From Sphingobium sp. AP49 (lineage in GTDB: Bacteria > Pseudomonadota > Alphaproteobacteria > Sphingomonadales > Sphingomonadaceae): 64,000 bases of DNA. Location of the stretch: the NCBI RefSeq assembly GCF_000281715.2, contig NZ_CP124576.1, positions 689,501 through 753,500 of the forward strand, read 5' to 3'. The notes beneath the pieces are model-generated. The model ran no database searches. It saw only the letters and a list, made by a program, of their open reading frames with translations, and was not told where the DNA came from. Positions within the stretch are counted from its first letter, which is position 1. The number at the start of each line of letters is the position of its first letter. Below are positions 52,573 through 60,023 of this stretch, one piece after another. The position numbers and the translations under genes were made by a program.

Positions 52573-53082
52573 ATGAAGACTGTGATTTTCGCAGCGATTG
52601 CTGCTGCCGCTGCTGTTTCCGCTCCCGCTTTCGCTCAGGATGCTGCGCCGTTCACCGGTCCGCGCGCTGGCGTCACCATGGGCTTTGACAAGGCGCAGGG
52701 CGAAGACGGTTTCAGCTATGGCGTGACCGCCGGCTATGATCTGGCTGTTGCCAACCGCGTCACCTTCGGCCCGGAAGTCTCCTTCGGTGACTCGACCGTC
52801 GACGGCCAGGGCTTCGACGCCAGCCGCGACATCGCCGCTTCGGTCCGTCTCGGCTATGTCGTGACCCCGCAGGTCCTGGCGTTCGGCAAGGTCGGCTATG
52901 CGTCGAGCCGCATCGAAGCCGCCGGCGCGCACACCTCGCTGGAAGGCGTCCGTTTCGGCGGTGGCCTGGAATATTCGGTGACCCCGAACACCTACATCTC
53001 GGCTGAATATCAGCGCACCGAATATGAAGATAATTTCGGTGGCCGCGACGCCGGCGTTGTCGGCATCGGTTTCCGTTTCTGA
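52573..53082 (+). CDS. Outer-membrane beta-barrel protein
   Basis: A 169-residue small porin-like protein. The signal peptide MKTVIFAAIAAAAAVSAPAF is cut after AFAQ. The mature chain alternates polar and hydrophobic residues in strands typical of an 8-strand OmpA-like barrel (GPRAGVTMGFDKAQGEDGFS, YGVTAGYDL) and ends in Phe (GIGFRF), the outer-membrane sorting signal. GAGGA precedes the ATG. A long leader and strong terminator suggest high expression. Specific function is unknown. Confidence 0.88.
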   Translation: MKTVIFAAIAAAAAVSAPAFAQDAAPFTGPRAGVTMGFDKAQGEDGFSYGVTAGYDLAVANRVTFGPEVSFGDSTVDGQGFDASRDIAASVRLGYVVTPQVLAFGKVGYASSRIEAAGAHTSLEGVRFGGGLEYSVTPNTYISAEYQRTEYEDNFGGRDAGVVGIGFRF

Positions 53083-53104
53083 TCCCTTCAGATCGGAATA
53101 TGGG

Positions 53105-53136
53105 AAAGGGCGGTCCGTTCGGGCCGCCCTTTTTTA
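53105..53136 (+). terminator. Terminator of the OMP gene
   Basis: AAAGGGCGG (53105-53113) pairs with CCGCCCTTT (53124-53132), followed by a T run to 53136. It ends at the stop of the convergent gene at 53134. Confidence 0.9.
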
Positions 53137-53562
53137 TTGCGGTAGCGGCGTCAGGTCGGGTGCGACCCAAGCCCGCCGCGCGGCCGGGCTCATCAGCGTC
53201 TCGCGCGACCAGTAGGTGAAGAGCCAGTCCTTGTCGCCCAGCGGCGATGCCATCAATGCGGCATAGGCTTCAGCCGGCGTTGTGTCGGCCGGCAATTGCG
53301 CCAGCAAATGCCGCGCCATGTGCAATGATGCCTGGGTGATGGTCTCATGATAGCCGCTGGTGTCGCTGTTCACGCCGCCGACGCTTTCATTGTACCGGCC
53401 TATCATGCCAGGCATGTCAATTTCGGCGTCAACATCAGGCCGGCGCAGGATCAGCCACAGCGCGGTCGCGAAATGGGCGCCATGGGTCCAGCGTTCCTTG
53501 GGCAGGGTGCAGGTACAGAAGGCATTGCCCAGCGCGTCGATCTCGTCATCGGTCATTGTCAT
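53134..53562 (-). CDS. Conserved hypothetical protein
   Basis: A 142-residue cytoplasmic protein. It starts MTMTDDEIDALGNAFCTCTL and contains WTHGAHFATALWLI and NSDTSGYHETITQASLHMAR, a helical core with conserved-looking His and Trp. I do not recognise a named family. GGGGGA precedes the start; the second ATG at 53556 has better spacing. It converges on the OMP gene, and its stop lies in that gene's terminator. Confidence 0.7.
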   Translation of the reverse strand: MTMTDDEIDALGNAFCTCTLPKERWTHGAHFATALWLILRRPDVDAEIDMPGMIGRYNESVGGVNSDTSGYHETITQASLHMARHLLAQLPADTTPAEAYAALMASPLGDKDWLFTYWSRETLMSPAARRAWVAPDLTPLPQ

Positions 53563-53568
53563 TCCCCC

Positions 53569-53601
53569 AAAAGAAAAGCCCCGCCGGTGAGGGCGGGGCT
53601 T
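53569..53601 (-). terminator. Terminator of rlmN
   Basis: AAGCCCCGCC (53576-53585) and GGCGGGGCTT (53592-53601) are perfect 10-bp arms. Leftward, the hairpin is followed by TTTTCTTTT. It sits just after the rlmN stop at 53640 and before the next leftward gene. Confidence 0.88.
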
Positions 53602-53639
53602 GTCGTTGCGCGGCATGCGCGCAGATGTGCGTCCCCAGA

Positions 53640-54911
53640 TTATCCGAGCGCGGCTTGCTTCTCTTCGGCCAGGCGCTTCATTTCCGCCTTGCTCTTCTTT
53701 TCGCTCGCCGACTTGAGCTGGCCACAGGCGGCCATGATGTCGCGGCCGCGTGGCGTGCGCACTGGCGCGGAAATGCCGCCCTCGAACACGATCGTGCTGA
53801 ACGCGCGAATCCGTTCGGGACTCGAGCATTCATAGTCGGTGCCCGGCCAGGGGTTGAACGGGATCAGATTGACCTTGGCCGGCAGCTTGTACTTACGGAT
53901 CAGGCGGACCAGCTCATGCGCGTCGGCATCGCTGTCATTCTTGTCCTTGATCATCACATATTCAAAGGTGATGCGGCGGGCATTGTTCGCCTTGGGATAA
54001 TCGGCGCAGGCCTGCAGCAGCTCCTCGATGCCATATTTGCGGTTGAGCGGTACCAGTTCGTCGCGCACTTCCTTGGTCACGGCATGGAGCGAGACGGCCA
54101 GGTTCACGCCGATTTCCTCGGCTGCGCGTGCCATCATCGGCACGACGCCGCTGGTCGACAGGGTGATGCGCCGCTTCGACAGGGCCAGGCCATCGCCGTC
54201 CATCACCAGCTTGAGCGCATCGCGCACATGGTCGAAATTATAGAGCGGCTCGCCCATGCCCATCATCACGATGTTGGTGAGCATGCGGCCATCCGCCGTA
54301 TATTGCGAATCGTCGTCCGTCTCATCGTCATTGGCACTTGCCATGCTGCCCTTGGGCCATTCGCCCAGAGCATCGCGTGCCAGCATGACCTGGCCGACGA
54401 TTTCGCCGGGCGTCAGGTTGCGCACCAGTCGCATCGTGCCGGTGTGGCAGAAGCTGCAATTGAGCGTGCAGCCGACCTGGCTCGACACGCACAAGGTGCC
54501 GCGGTCCGCATCGGGGATGAAGACCATCTCATAATCCTGGCCATCGTCGGAGCGGAGCAGCCATTTGCGGGTGCCGTCGTTCGACACCTGGGCCTCCACC
54601 ACCTGCGGGCGGCCGACGATGAAACGTTCCGCCATCCACAGCCGCATCGGCTTGGCGAGGTCGGTCATCTTCTCGAAATCAGTTTCGCCGCGATGATAGA
54701 GCCAATGGAACAGCTGCTTGGAGCGCAGCTTGGCGGCCTTCTGGTCGAGTCCGGCTTCTTCCAGCGCGCCCTTCATCTGGGCACGGGTCAGGCCCAGCAT
54801 GTCAACGCGCCCGTCCTCACGGGGCGTCACCGCGCGGGGCACGGGCACAGGGTCGATGAGGCCGGGAATCGGCATGATGGGGTTGGCGGCGGAGTGCATG
54901 GCCGCGCACAT
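53640..54911 (-). CDS. rlmN: 23S rRNA (adenine-2503-C2)-methyltransferase RlmN
   Basis: A 423-residue radical-SAM enzyme that methylates A2503 of 23S rRNA and A37 of some tRNAs. The 4Fe-4S motif is CxxxCxxC in [23 protein letters not shown] and STSGVVPMM are family motifs, and the C-terminal catalytic Cys is in [11 protein letters not shown]. Sphingomonad homologues start near [12 protein letters not shown], so an ATG at 54899 may be the true start. It is downstream of the IalB-like gene on the same strand. Confidence 0.93.
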   Translation of the reverse strand: MCAAMHSAANPIMPIPGLIDPVPVPRAVTPREDGRVDMLGLTRAQMKGALEEAGLDQKAAKLRSKQLFHWLYHRGETDFEKMTDLAKPMRLWMAERFIVGRPQVVEAQVSNDGTRKWLLRSDDGQDYEMVFIPDADRGTLCVSSQVGCTLNCSFCHTGTMRLVRNLTPGEIVGQVMLARDALGEWPKGSMASANDDETDDDSQYTADGRMLTNIVMMGMGEPLYNFDHVRDALKLVMDGDGLALSKRRITLSTSGVVPMMARAAEEIGVNLAVSLHAVTKEVRDELVPLNRKYGIEELLQACADYPKANNARRITFEYVMIKDKNDSDADAHELVRLIRKYKLPAKVNLIPFNPWPGTDYECSSPERIRAFSTIVFEGGISAPVRTPRGRDIMAACGQLKSASEKKSKAEMKRLAEEKQAALG

Positions 54912-54947
54912 AGGCGATTTTGCCGGATTTTTAAAGTGGCGTTGGAA

Positions 54948-55451
54948 TCAGCGTAAACGCGCGCAACCCAGCGCCGCCGCGTCGATCGCCGTGGCCGCGC
55001 CGCGCAGCGCATAGCTGTCGGCAAAAGCGCCGCCCTTTGCCGATGTCGATTGCACGCTCATGCTGCTGGCGGAGCGCATCGCGGCGATGATCGCCGCATC
55101 ATCCTGTGGATTGGCAGCCCAGGCGTCGGCCTGCCCCGCGACCAGCGCGAAACGTCGGTCGCCAACGCTGAGCGAGACCCGCGCATTGGCGGCACGCGGT
55201 CGGCTGAGGCGAAAATGGACCTGGCCCCGGACATGCTGGCGCGGCCATGTGCCAACGGCCGCGAAACCCTTTGCCGCGTCGCCCGCGCGGCGTTGCGTCG
55301 GCATCGCGATGGCGTAGCAGCGCGGCCCGTTCTGGCCGGGGGCAGGATCGCGAAAGGCACCCCAACTTTCAAAAATGCCGAGCGAATCGCGCGCCAGAAC
55401 AGGGCTGGCGAGGGCGAGGGCAGGGATTAGAAAAGCAGGCAGGCAACGCAT
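54948..55451 (-). CDS. Secreted IalB-like protein
   Basis: A 167-residue periplasmic protein with signal peptide MRCLPAFLIPALALASPVLA. The mature part (IFESWGAFRDP, PRCYAIAMPTQRRAG, HVRGQVHFRLSRP, RFALVAGQADAWA) resembles the invasion-associated locus B family, with a Trp near the start and two Cys likely paired. Function of the family is poorly defined. Upstream in-frame sequence is the antisense of dnaN and is not coding. It lies 36 bp before rlmN. Confidence 0.7.
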   Translation of the reverse strand: MRCLPAFLIPALALASPVLARDSLGIFESWGAFRDPAPGQNGPRCYAIAMPTQRRAGDAAKGFAAVGTWPRQHVRGQVHFRLSRPRAANARVSLSVGDRRFALVAGQADAWAANPQDDAAIIAAMRSASSMSVQSTSAKGGAFADSYALRGAATAIDAAALGCARLR

Positions 55452-55622
55452 GAGCCGGGCAAAGCGCAAGCCATCGCCTTTTGCAAGCCCGGCTTCGTTT
55501 CGAAACCGCGTCGAGATGCTTGCCGCCGCCGACATAGCGGTTATGAAGGACCATCCATCATTGCCGCCGGGATTCGACCGAATCCTCGCCATCGACGCAA
55601 AAAGAACGGACAGAACAGGGAC

Positions 55623-56735
55623 ATGAAGGCCACCATCGAACGCGCAACGCTCCTCAAGAGCCTGAGCCACGTCCAGTCGGTGGTGGAGCGCAGGAACACG
55701 ATTCCGATCCTGTCGAACGTGCTGATCGAGGCATCGGCGGATGGTGCGATCAAGCTGATGGCGACCGATCTCGACCTGCAGGTCGTGGAAAGCGTGTCGG
55801 CCCAGGTCGAACAGGCCGGCGCCACCACCATTTCCGCCCACACCCTGTTCGACATCGCTCGCAAACTGCCCGAGGGCAGCCAGGTGTCGCTGCAGGCGGC
55901 CGATGGCAAGATGCTGATCCAGGCCGGTCGCGCCCGCTTCAACTTGTCGACCCTGCCGCGCGACGACTTCCCGGTGATCGCCGAGGGCGACCTGCCGACC
56001 AGCTTCGAGCTGCCGGCCGAGACGCTCAAGCAGATCATCGACAAGACCCGCTTCGCGATCTCGACCGAAGAGACGCGCTATTATCTGAACGGCATCTATT
56101 TCCACGTCTCGGACGAAGGCTCGCCGGTGCTCAAGGCGGCGGCGACCGACGGCCACCGTCTGGCGCGCGTTACCGTGCCGCGTCCCGACGGCGCCGATGG
56201 CATGCCGGGCATCATCATTCCCCGCAAGTGCATCGCAGAATTGCGCAAGCTGCTCGATGAGGTCGAGGGGTCGGTGCAGATCAGCCTGTCGGCCAGCAAG
56301 ATCCGCTTTGGCCTGGGCAGCGCGATCCTGACCAGCAAGCTGATCGACGGCACCTTCCCCGATTATAGCCGCGTCATCCCAACCGCCAACGACAAGCTGC
56401 TCAAGATCGATCCACGCAGCTTTGAGGAAGGTGTGGACCGCGTCGCGACCATCGCCACCGAAAAGACCCGCGCCGTCAAGATGAGCCTGGATACCGACAA
56501 GATCACCCTGTCTGTCACCAGCCCCGAAAATGGCACGGCGGCCGAAGAAGTACCCGGTGCCTTCCAGGGCGAGGGCTTCGACATCGGTTTCAATGCGCGA
56601 TACCTGCTCGACATATTGGGTCAGATTGACAGCGACCTGGTCGAATTGCACCTGGCTGACGCGGCGGCACCGACGCTGATCCGTGAAAATGACCGCAGCC
56701 CGGCGCTCTATGTGCTGATGCCGATGCGCGTGTAG
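55623..56735 (+). CDS. dnaN: DNA polymerase III beta subunit (sliding clamp)
   Basis: A 370-residue ring-forming clamp that tethers polymerases, including ImuB/DnaE2, to DNA. The three repeated domains begin MKATIERATLLKSLSHVQSV, near 128 (LPAETLKQIIDKTRFAIS) and near 245. The C-terminus ends YVLMPMRV, which forms the partner-binding pocket. Length is typical. It is not beside dnaA or recF here. A CCCGGCCGGCCGGG palindrome follows downstream (56789-56802). Confidence 0.96.
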   Translation: MKATIERATLLKSLSHVQSVVERRNTIPILSNVLIEASADGAIKLMATDLDLQVVESVSAQVEQAGATTISAHTLFDIARKLPEGSQVSLQAADGKMLIQAGRARFNLSTLPRDDFPVIAEGDLPTSFELPAETLKQIIDKTRFAISTEETRYYLNGIYFHVSDEGSPVLKAAATDGHRLARVTVPRPDGADGMPGIIIPRKCIAELRKLLDEVEGSVQISLSASKIRFGLGSAILTSKLIDGTFPDYSRVIPTANDKLLKIDPRSFEEGVDRVATIATEKTRAVKMSLDTDKITLSVTSPENGTAAEEVPGAFQGEGFDIGFNARYLLDILGQIDSDLVELHLADAAAPTLIRENDRSPALYVLMPMRV

Positions 56736-56840
56736 ATGCAAGGCGGTGCGGGCGTGCCCGTGCCGCTGGGCGGAAAATGCGTGTAGAGCCCGGCCGGCCG
56801 GGGTAATCGCTTTTCAAGATTTGCTCGCTAGAGGGGCCTG

Positions 56841-59432
56841 ATGGCTCTTGTACGTTCTACCTTGTCCGATCCGCAGGGGCATCCTGCGAATCTGATGGTC
56901 TCTCTGGGGCTGGCGGAGAGCGGTACCGAAGTTTCAGCGACCTGGATATCGGCGACCTTCGCCCATGTCGCGGCATTATGGCCGCTGCTGTTGCTGGCGA
57001 AATTATGCGTCGCTGCCCTTTTGGGGATGCAGCCTTTTTCGACTGGTGGCTCCGATCAGGGGCTGATGCTGGCAGCCGTGGTCGTGATCGATGGATTGCT
57101 GATCATCGTTCCGCGCGGTGCTGCGTTTCGAACCCTGCGTCCCCACATCCAGAACTGGCTGATCCTGCCCGCGATGTTCCTGTCCGGGTTCGCTTTCAGC
57201 CTGTGGCTGGGGCAAGGCAGCGCGGCCTTGTTGCCATCACTGGCGATCGCGCTCCTGGCGGTTTGCGTTGTAGGTGATCGGCGTCTGCTGGGCCTCAGCT
57301 ACTTCCTGGGCGCGTTGTGTGTCCCGGCGGTGGGGGACGCAAGCACCATACAGGGCGGGCTCGTGGTCAGTTGCGTTGCCGTGATGGCGATCGCCACATT
57401 GCGTCAGGCCACGGCCGATCGTGAAAGGGCGATCGGTCAGCACCAGCAGGATCTCAAGGCGCAGCGGTCGGATCGGCTGCTGCAGGAATATGAACAGTCC
57501 GGACGTGGCTGGTTTTGGGAAACGGACCGTCAAGGCTGCCTTGCCTATATCTCCGACACGCTGGAACAGCAGTTGGGCATGGCGTCGGGCGGCCTGGCAG
57601 GACAGCCCATCACCGATATCATACAGCCGGGCGATCGACAGCATGGTGATGGCGAGAGGACGCTGGGTTTCCATCTGTCCGCGCGGACCGGTTTTGCGGA
57701 CATCGCCGTCCGCGCGGCAGTAGCGGGCGACGAGCGCTGGTGGTCGATATCCGGCCAGCCCGTGTTCAACGAATATGGCCAGTTCCATGGCTTTCGCGGC
57801 AGCGGCATGGACCTTACCGAAATGCGGCGCAGCCAGGCCGAAGTGACCAGGCTGGCGCAATATGATTCCCTGACGGGCCTCGCCAATCGCGTGCAGATGC
57901 TGCAGGCGCTGGAACAGGCCGTCGTTGGGACACGGGGCAAGCAGGGCGAATGCGCGCTGATGATGCTGGATCTCGACCGGTTCAAGAGCGTCAACGATAC
58001 GCTTGGCCATCCGGCCGGCGACGCGCTGCTCCGTCAGGTCAGCCAGCGGCTGCAGCGCGTGGTGGGGAATCAGGGACTGGTCGGCCGCCAGGGCGGCGAC
58101 GAATTCAAGGTATTGCTGCACGGTCGGCAGGATCCCGGCAAGCTGGGCCTGTTGGCGCAGGCGATTATCAGCGCCATATCTCAGCCCTATTCGATTGAGG
58201 GAACGGCCGTGGTGATCGGGGTATCGGTCGGTATCTCCTTCTGCCCGGACGATGGCGTGACGGCCGACGCGCTGATCCGCAATGCGGACCTTGCGCTCTA
58301 CAAGGCCAAGGGAGATGGCCGCGGCGTGTATCGCTTCTATTCGGCCGACATGCACGCCGATGCCGAAGATCGCCGCCAACTGGAGCAGGACTTGCGCCAT
58401 GCTTTGGCGTCGGACGGGCTGCATCTGGCCTATCAACCGGTGGTATGTTCCAGGACCGAGAGGGTAACCGGTTATGAGGCATTGTTGCGCTGGGACCACC
58501 CGACCCGGGGCGGGATATCGCCGTCACTGTTCGTGCCCGTGGCGGAAGATAGCGGGCTGATCGGCCCGATCGGGGAATGGGTGATGCGGACCGCCTGCCG
58601 CGATGCGGCGCAATGGGCGGAAGGAATACGCGTCGCCATCAATGTATCGCCGACGCAATTCGCCAACCCGGGCTTTCCCACGACGGTGATGCAGGCGTTG
58701 GCAGGTGCCCAATTGGCTGCCGAACGGCTGGAGCTGGAAATCACCGAAAGCGTGTTTCTGAACGACAATGCCGGCACGGACGCGATGTTCACGCGCCTCA
58801 AGGCATTGGGGGTAAGGCTGGCGCTGGACGATTTCGGCACGGGCTATTCCTCGCTCGGCTATTTGAAAAAGGCGCCGTTCGACAAGATCAAGATCGATCA
58901 GAGCTTCGTTCGGGGGGCCGCCATCAAGGGCAGCAGAAACAGTGCGATCATCCGGGCGATCGTCAGCCTGGCCGAGGCGTTGGGCATGGATACGACGGCC
59001 GAAGGCGCCGAGACCCAGGATGAGCTGGACCTGATCCGTCAGCTGGGGTGCAGCCATATCCAGGGCTATATCTATGGTCGGCCGATGCCTGCCGCTCAGG
59101 TGCTGGAGGCCCAGCGGATCAACGGCACCGTCGTACGACCCGAAGGCTTCCAGTCGAGCCGGCCGGAGCGCAAGACCATGTTGCGCACGGTCGCGATCCA
59201 TCATGACGGGCATGTCTATACCGGTCGTGTGCGGAATATCTCTGCAACGGGGGCAATGATCGAAGGCTTGTGGAATGTTCCCCAAGGCACCTTGTTTGCG
59301 ATCGAACTGTCCGAGGGTCAGACTGTCAATGCGACCGCCCGCTGGTCGAAGGAAGACAGGATGGGCGTGGAATTTGCCGGGGCGATCGATCTTGCAGCGC
59401 TACGGCATGCGCCGCGCTCGCTCGCGTCGTGA
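56841..59432 (+). CDS. Cyclic-di-GMP enzyme: membrane-PAS-GGDEF-EAL-PilZ
   Basis: An 863-residue protein. Hydrophobic helices span about 35-190 (LLLLAKLCVAALLG, GLMLAAVVVIDGLLIIV and others). A PAS-like region (about 215-330) has GRGWFWETDRQGCLAYIS. The GGDEF domain keeps its active site in VGRQGGDEFKVLL (about 415), with DLDRFKSVNDTLGH. The EAL domain has YEALLRWDHP, LELEITES, and DDFGTGYSSLGYL, consistent with active phosphodiesterase. A C-terminal PilZ-like domain (about 770-860) has RPERKTMLRTVAI and GRVRNISATGAMIEG. It could make, break and sense c-di-GMP. Confidence 0.9.
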   Translation: MALVRSTLSDPQGHPANLMVSLGLAESGTEVSATWISATFAHVAALWPLLLLAKLCVAALLGMQPFSTGGSDQGLMLAAVVVIDGLLIIVPRGAAFRTLRPHIQNWLILPAMFLSGFAFSLWLGQGSAALLPSLAIALLAVCVVGDRRLLGLSYFLGALCVPAVGDASTIQGGLVVSCVAVMAIATLRQATADRERAIGQHQQDLKAQRSDRLLQEYEQSGRGWFWETDRQGCLAYISDTLEQQLGMASGGLAGQPITDIIQPGDRQHGDGERTLGFHLSARTGFADIAVRAAVAGDERWWSISGQPVFNEYGQFHGFRGSGMDLTEMRRSQAEVTRLAQYDSLTGLANRVQMLQALEQAVVGTRGKQGECALMMLDLDRFKSVNDTLGHPAGDALLRQVSQRLQRVVGNQGLVGRQGGDEFKVLLHGRQDPGKLGLLAQAIISAISQPYSIEGTAVVIGVSVGISFCPDDGVTADALIRNADLALYKAKGDGRGVYRFYSADMHADAEDRRQLEQDLRHALASDGLHLAYQPVVCSRTERVTGYEALLRWDHPTRGGISPSLFVPVAEDSGLIGPIGEWVMRTACRDAAQWAEGIRVAINVSPTQFANPGFPTTVMQALAGAQLAAERLELEITESVFLNDNAGTDAMFTRLKALGVRLALDDFGTGYSSLGYLKKAPFDKIKIDQSFVRGAAIKGSRNSAIIRAIVSLAEALGMDTTAEGAETQDELDLIRQLGCSHIQGYIYGRPMPAAQVLEAQRINGTVVRPEGFQSSRPERKTMLRTVAIHHDGHVYTGRVRNISATGAMIEGLWNVPQGTLFAIELSEGQTVNATARWSKEDRMGVEFAGAIDLAALRHAPRSLAS

Positions 59433-59453
59433 CGATGGTCGTGGTCGGCCGGT

Positions 59454-59495
59454 AAAAAAAGGAGAGGCTGCGGATCTGCGCCTCTCCCTTTTTTT
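59454..59495. terminator. Bidirectional terminator between convergent genes
   Basis: GGAGAGG (59461-59467) and CCTCTCC (59481-59487) form the stem, with seven A before it and about seven T after it. It lies between the c-di-GMP gene and the leftward receiver gene and suits both. Confidence 0.85.
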
Positions 59496-59514
59496 GAGTC
59501 TCGCTCTATGCGGG

Positions 59515-59922
59515 TCAGGCGGCCATCGCGATTGGCGGCAGTCCGCGCGCGACATCCTTGATCAGGCCGATGAATCGGGTCGCTTCACGCACGATCATCG
59601 CCTTGTTGAAACAGGCAGCGGCGCCCCGATCCATCGCATCGGCGACAATCGGCGCGCCCTCGCGCATCAAACTGGACAGCATGATCACGGGACAGGGGTC
59701 CAGGTCCATGATCTCGTCGAGGATCATCATGCCATCCCTGCCCGGCATGGCAACGTCCAGCGTCACGACGTCGGGCTTTTCCCGCCGGATCATGGTGATC
59801 GCCTCTTCGCCATGGCGGGCGATGCCCACCACCTCGACCCGGCGGTCGCGTTCCAGCAGCGTCTCGATCATTGCGCGAATGGTGAGCGAATCATCGACCA
59901 CCACGATCCGTATCGGCTTCAT
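59515..59922 (-). CDS. Single receiver-domain response regulator, CheB/CheY-like
   Basis: A 135-residue lone receiver domain resembling the N-terminal part of CheB. It starts MKPIRIVVVDDSLTIRAMIE, with the phosphoacceptor Asp in VVTLDVAMPGRDGM, Ser/Thr switch in IMLSSLM, and Lys in CFNKAM. No output domain is present. An in-frame upstream extension to 60009 crosses a hairpin and is unlikely. It converges on the c-di-GMP gene; a link in motility or biofilm signalling is possible but unproven. Confidence 0.85.
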   Translation of the reverse strand: MKPIRIVVVDDSLTIRAMIETLLERDRRVEVVGIARHGEEAITMIRREKPDVVTLDVAMPGRDGMMILDEIMDLDPCPVIMLSSLMREGAPIVADAMDRGAAACFNKAMIVREATRFIGLIKDVARGLPPIAMAA

Positions 59923-59983
59923 CTCTTGGGTCCTTCCCAGCGGTCCATTGGACCTCATAACGGCTGGGAAACGGCCGACTTTA

Positions 59984-60012
59984 GCCGTGGCTAACAAGGG
60001 TTTAACCACGGC
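59984..60012. promoter_or_regulatory. Inverted repeat between the TonB receptor and receiver genes
   Basis: GCCGTGG (59984-59990) and CCACGGC (60006-60012) are perfect arms, with partial TAA/TTA pairing inward. It follows the TonB-receptor stop and precedes the receiver start, so it may be a terminator without a T run or an operator. Confidence 0.4.
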
Positions 60013-60023
60013 CTTGTCCCGGA

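Noticed and set aside
55452..56741. N-terminal extension of the IalB-like protein through the dnaN region.
   Set aside because: The extension is antisense to dnaN. A signal peptide starts cleanly at 55451.
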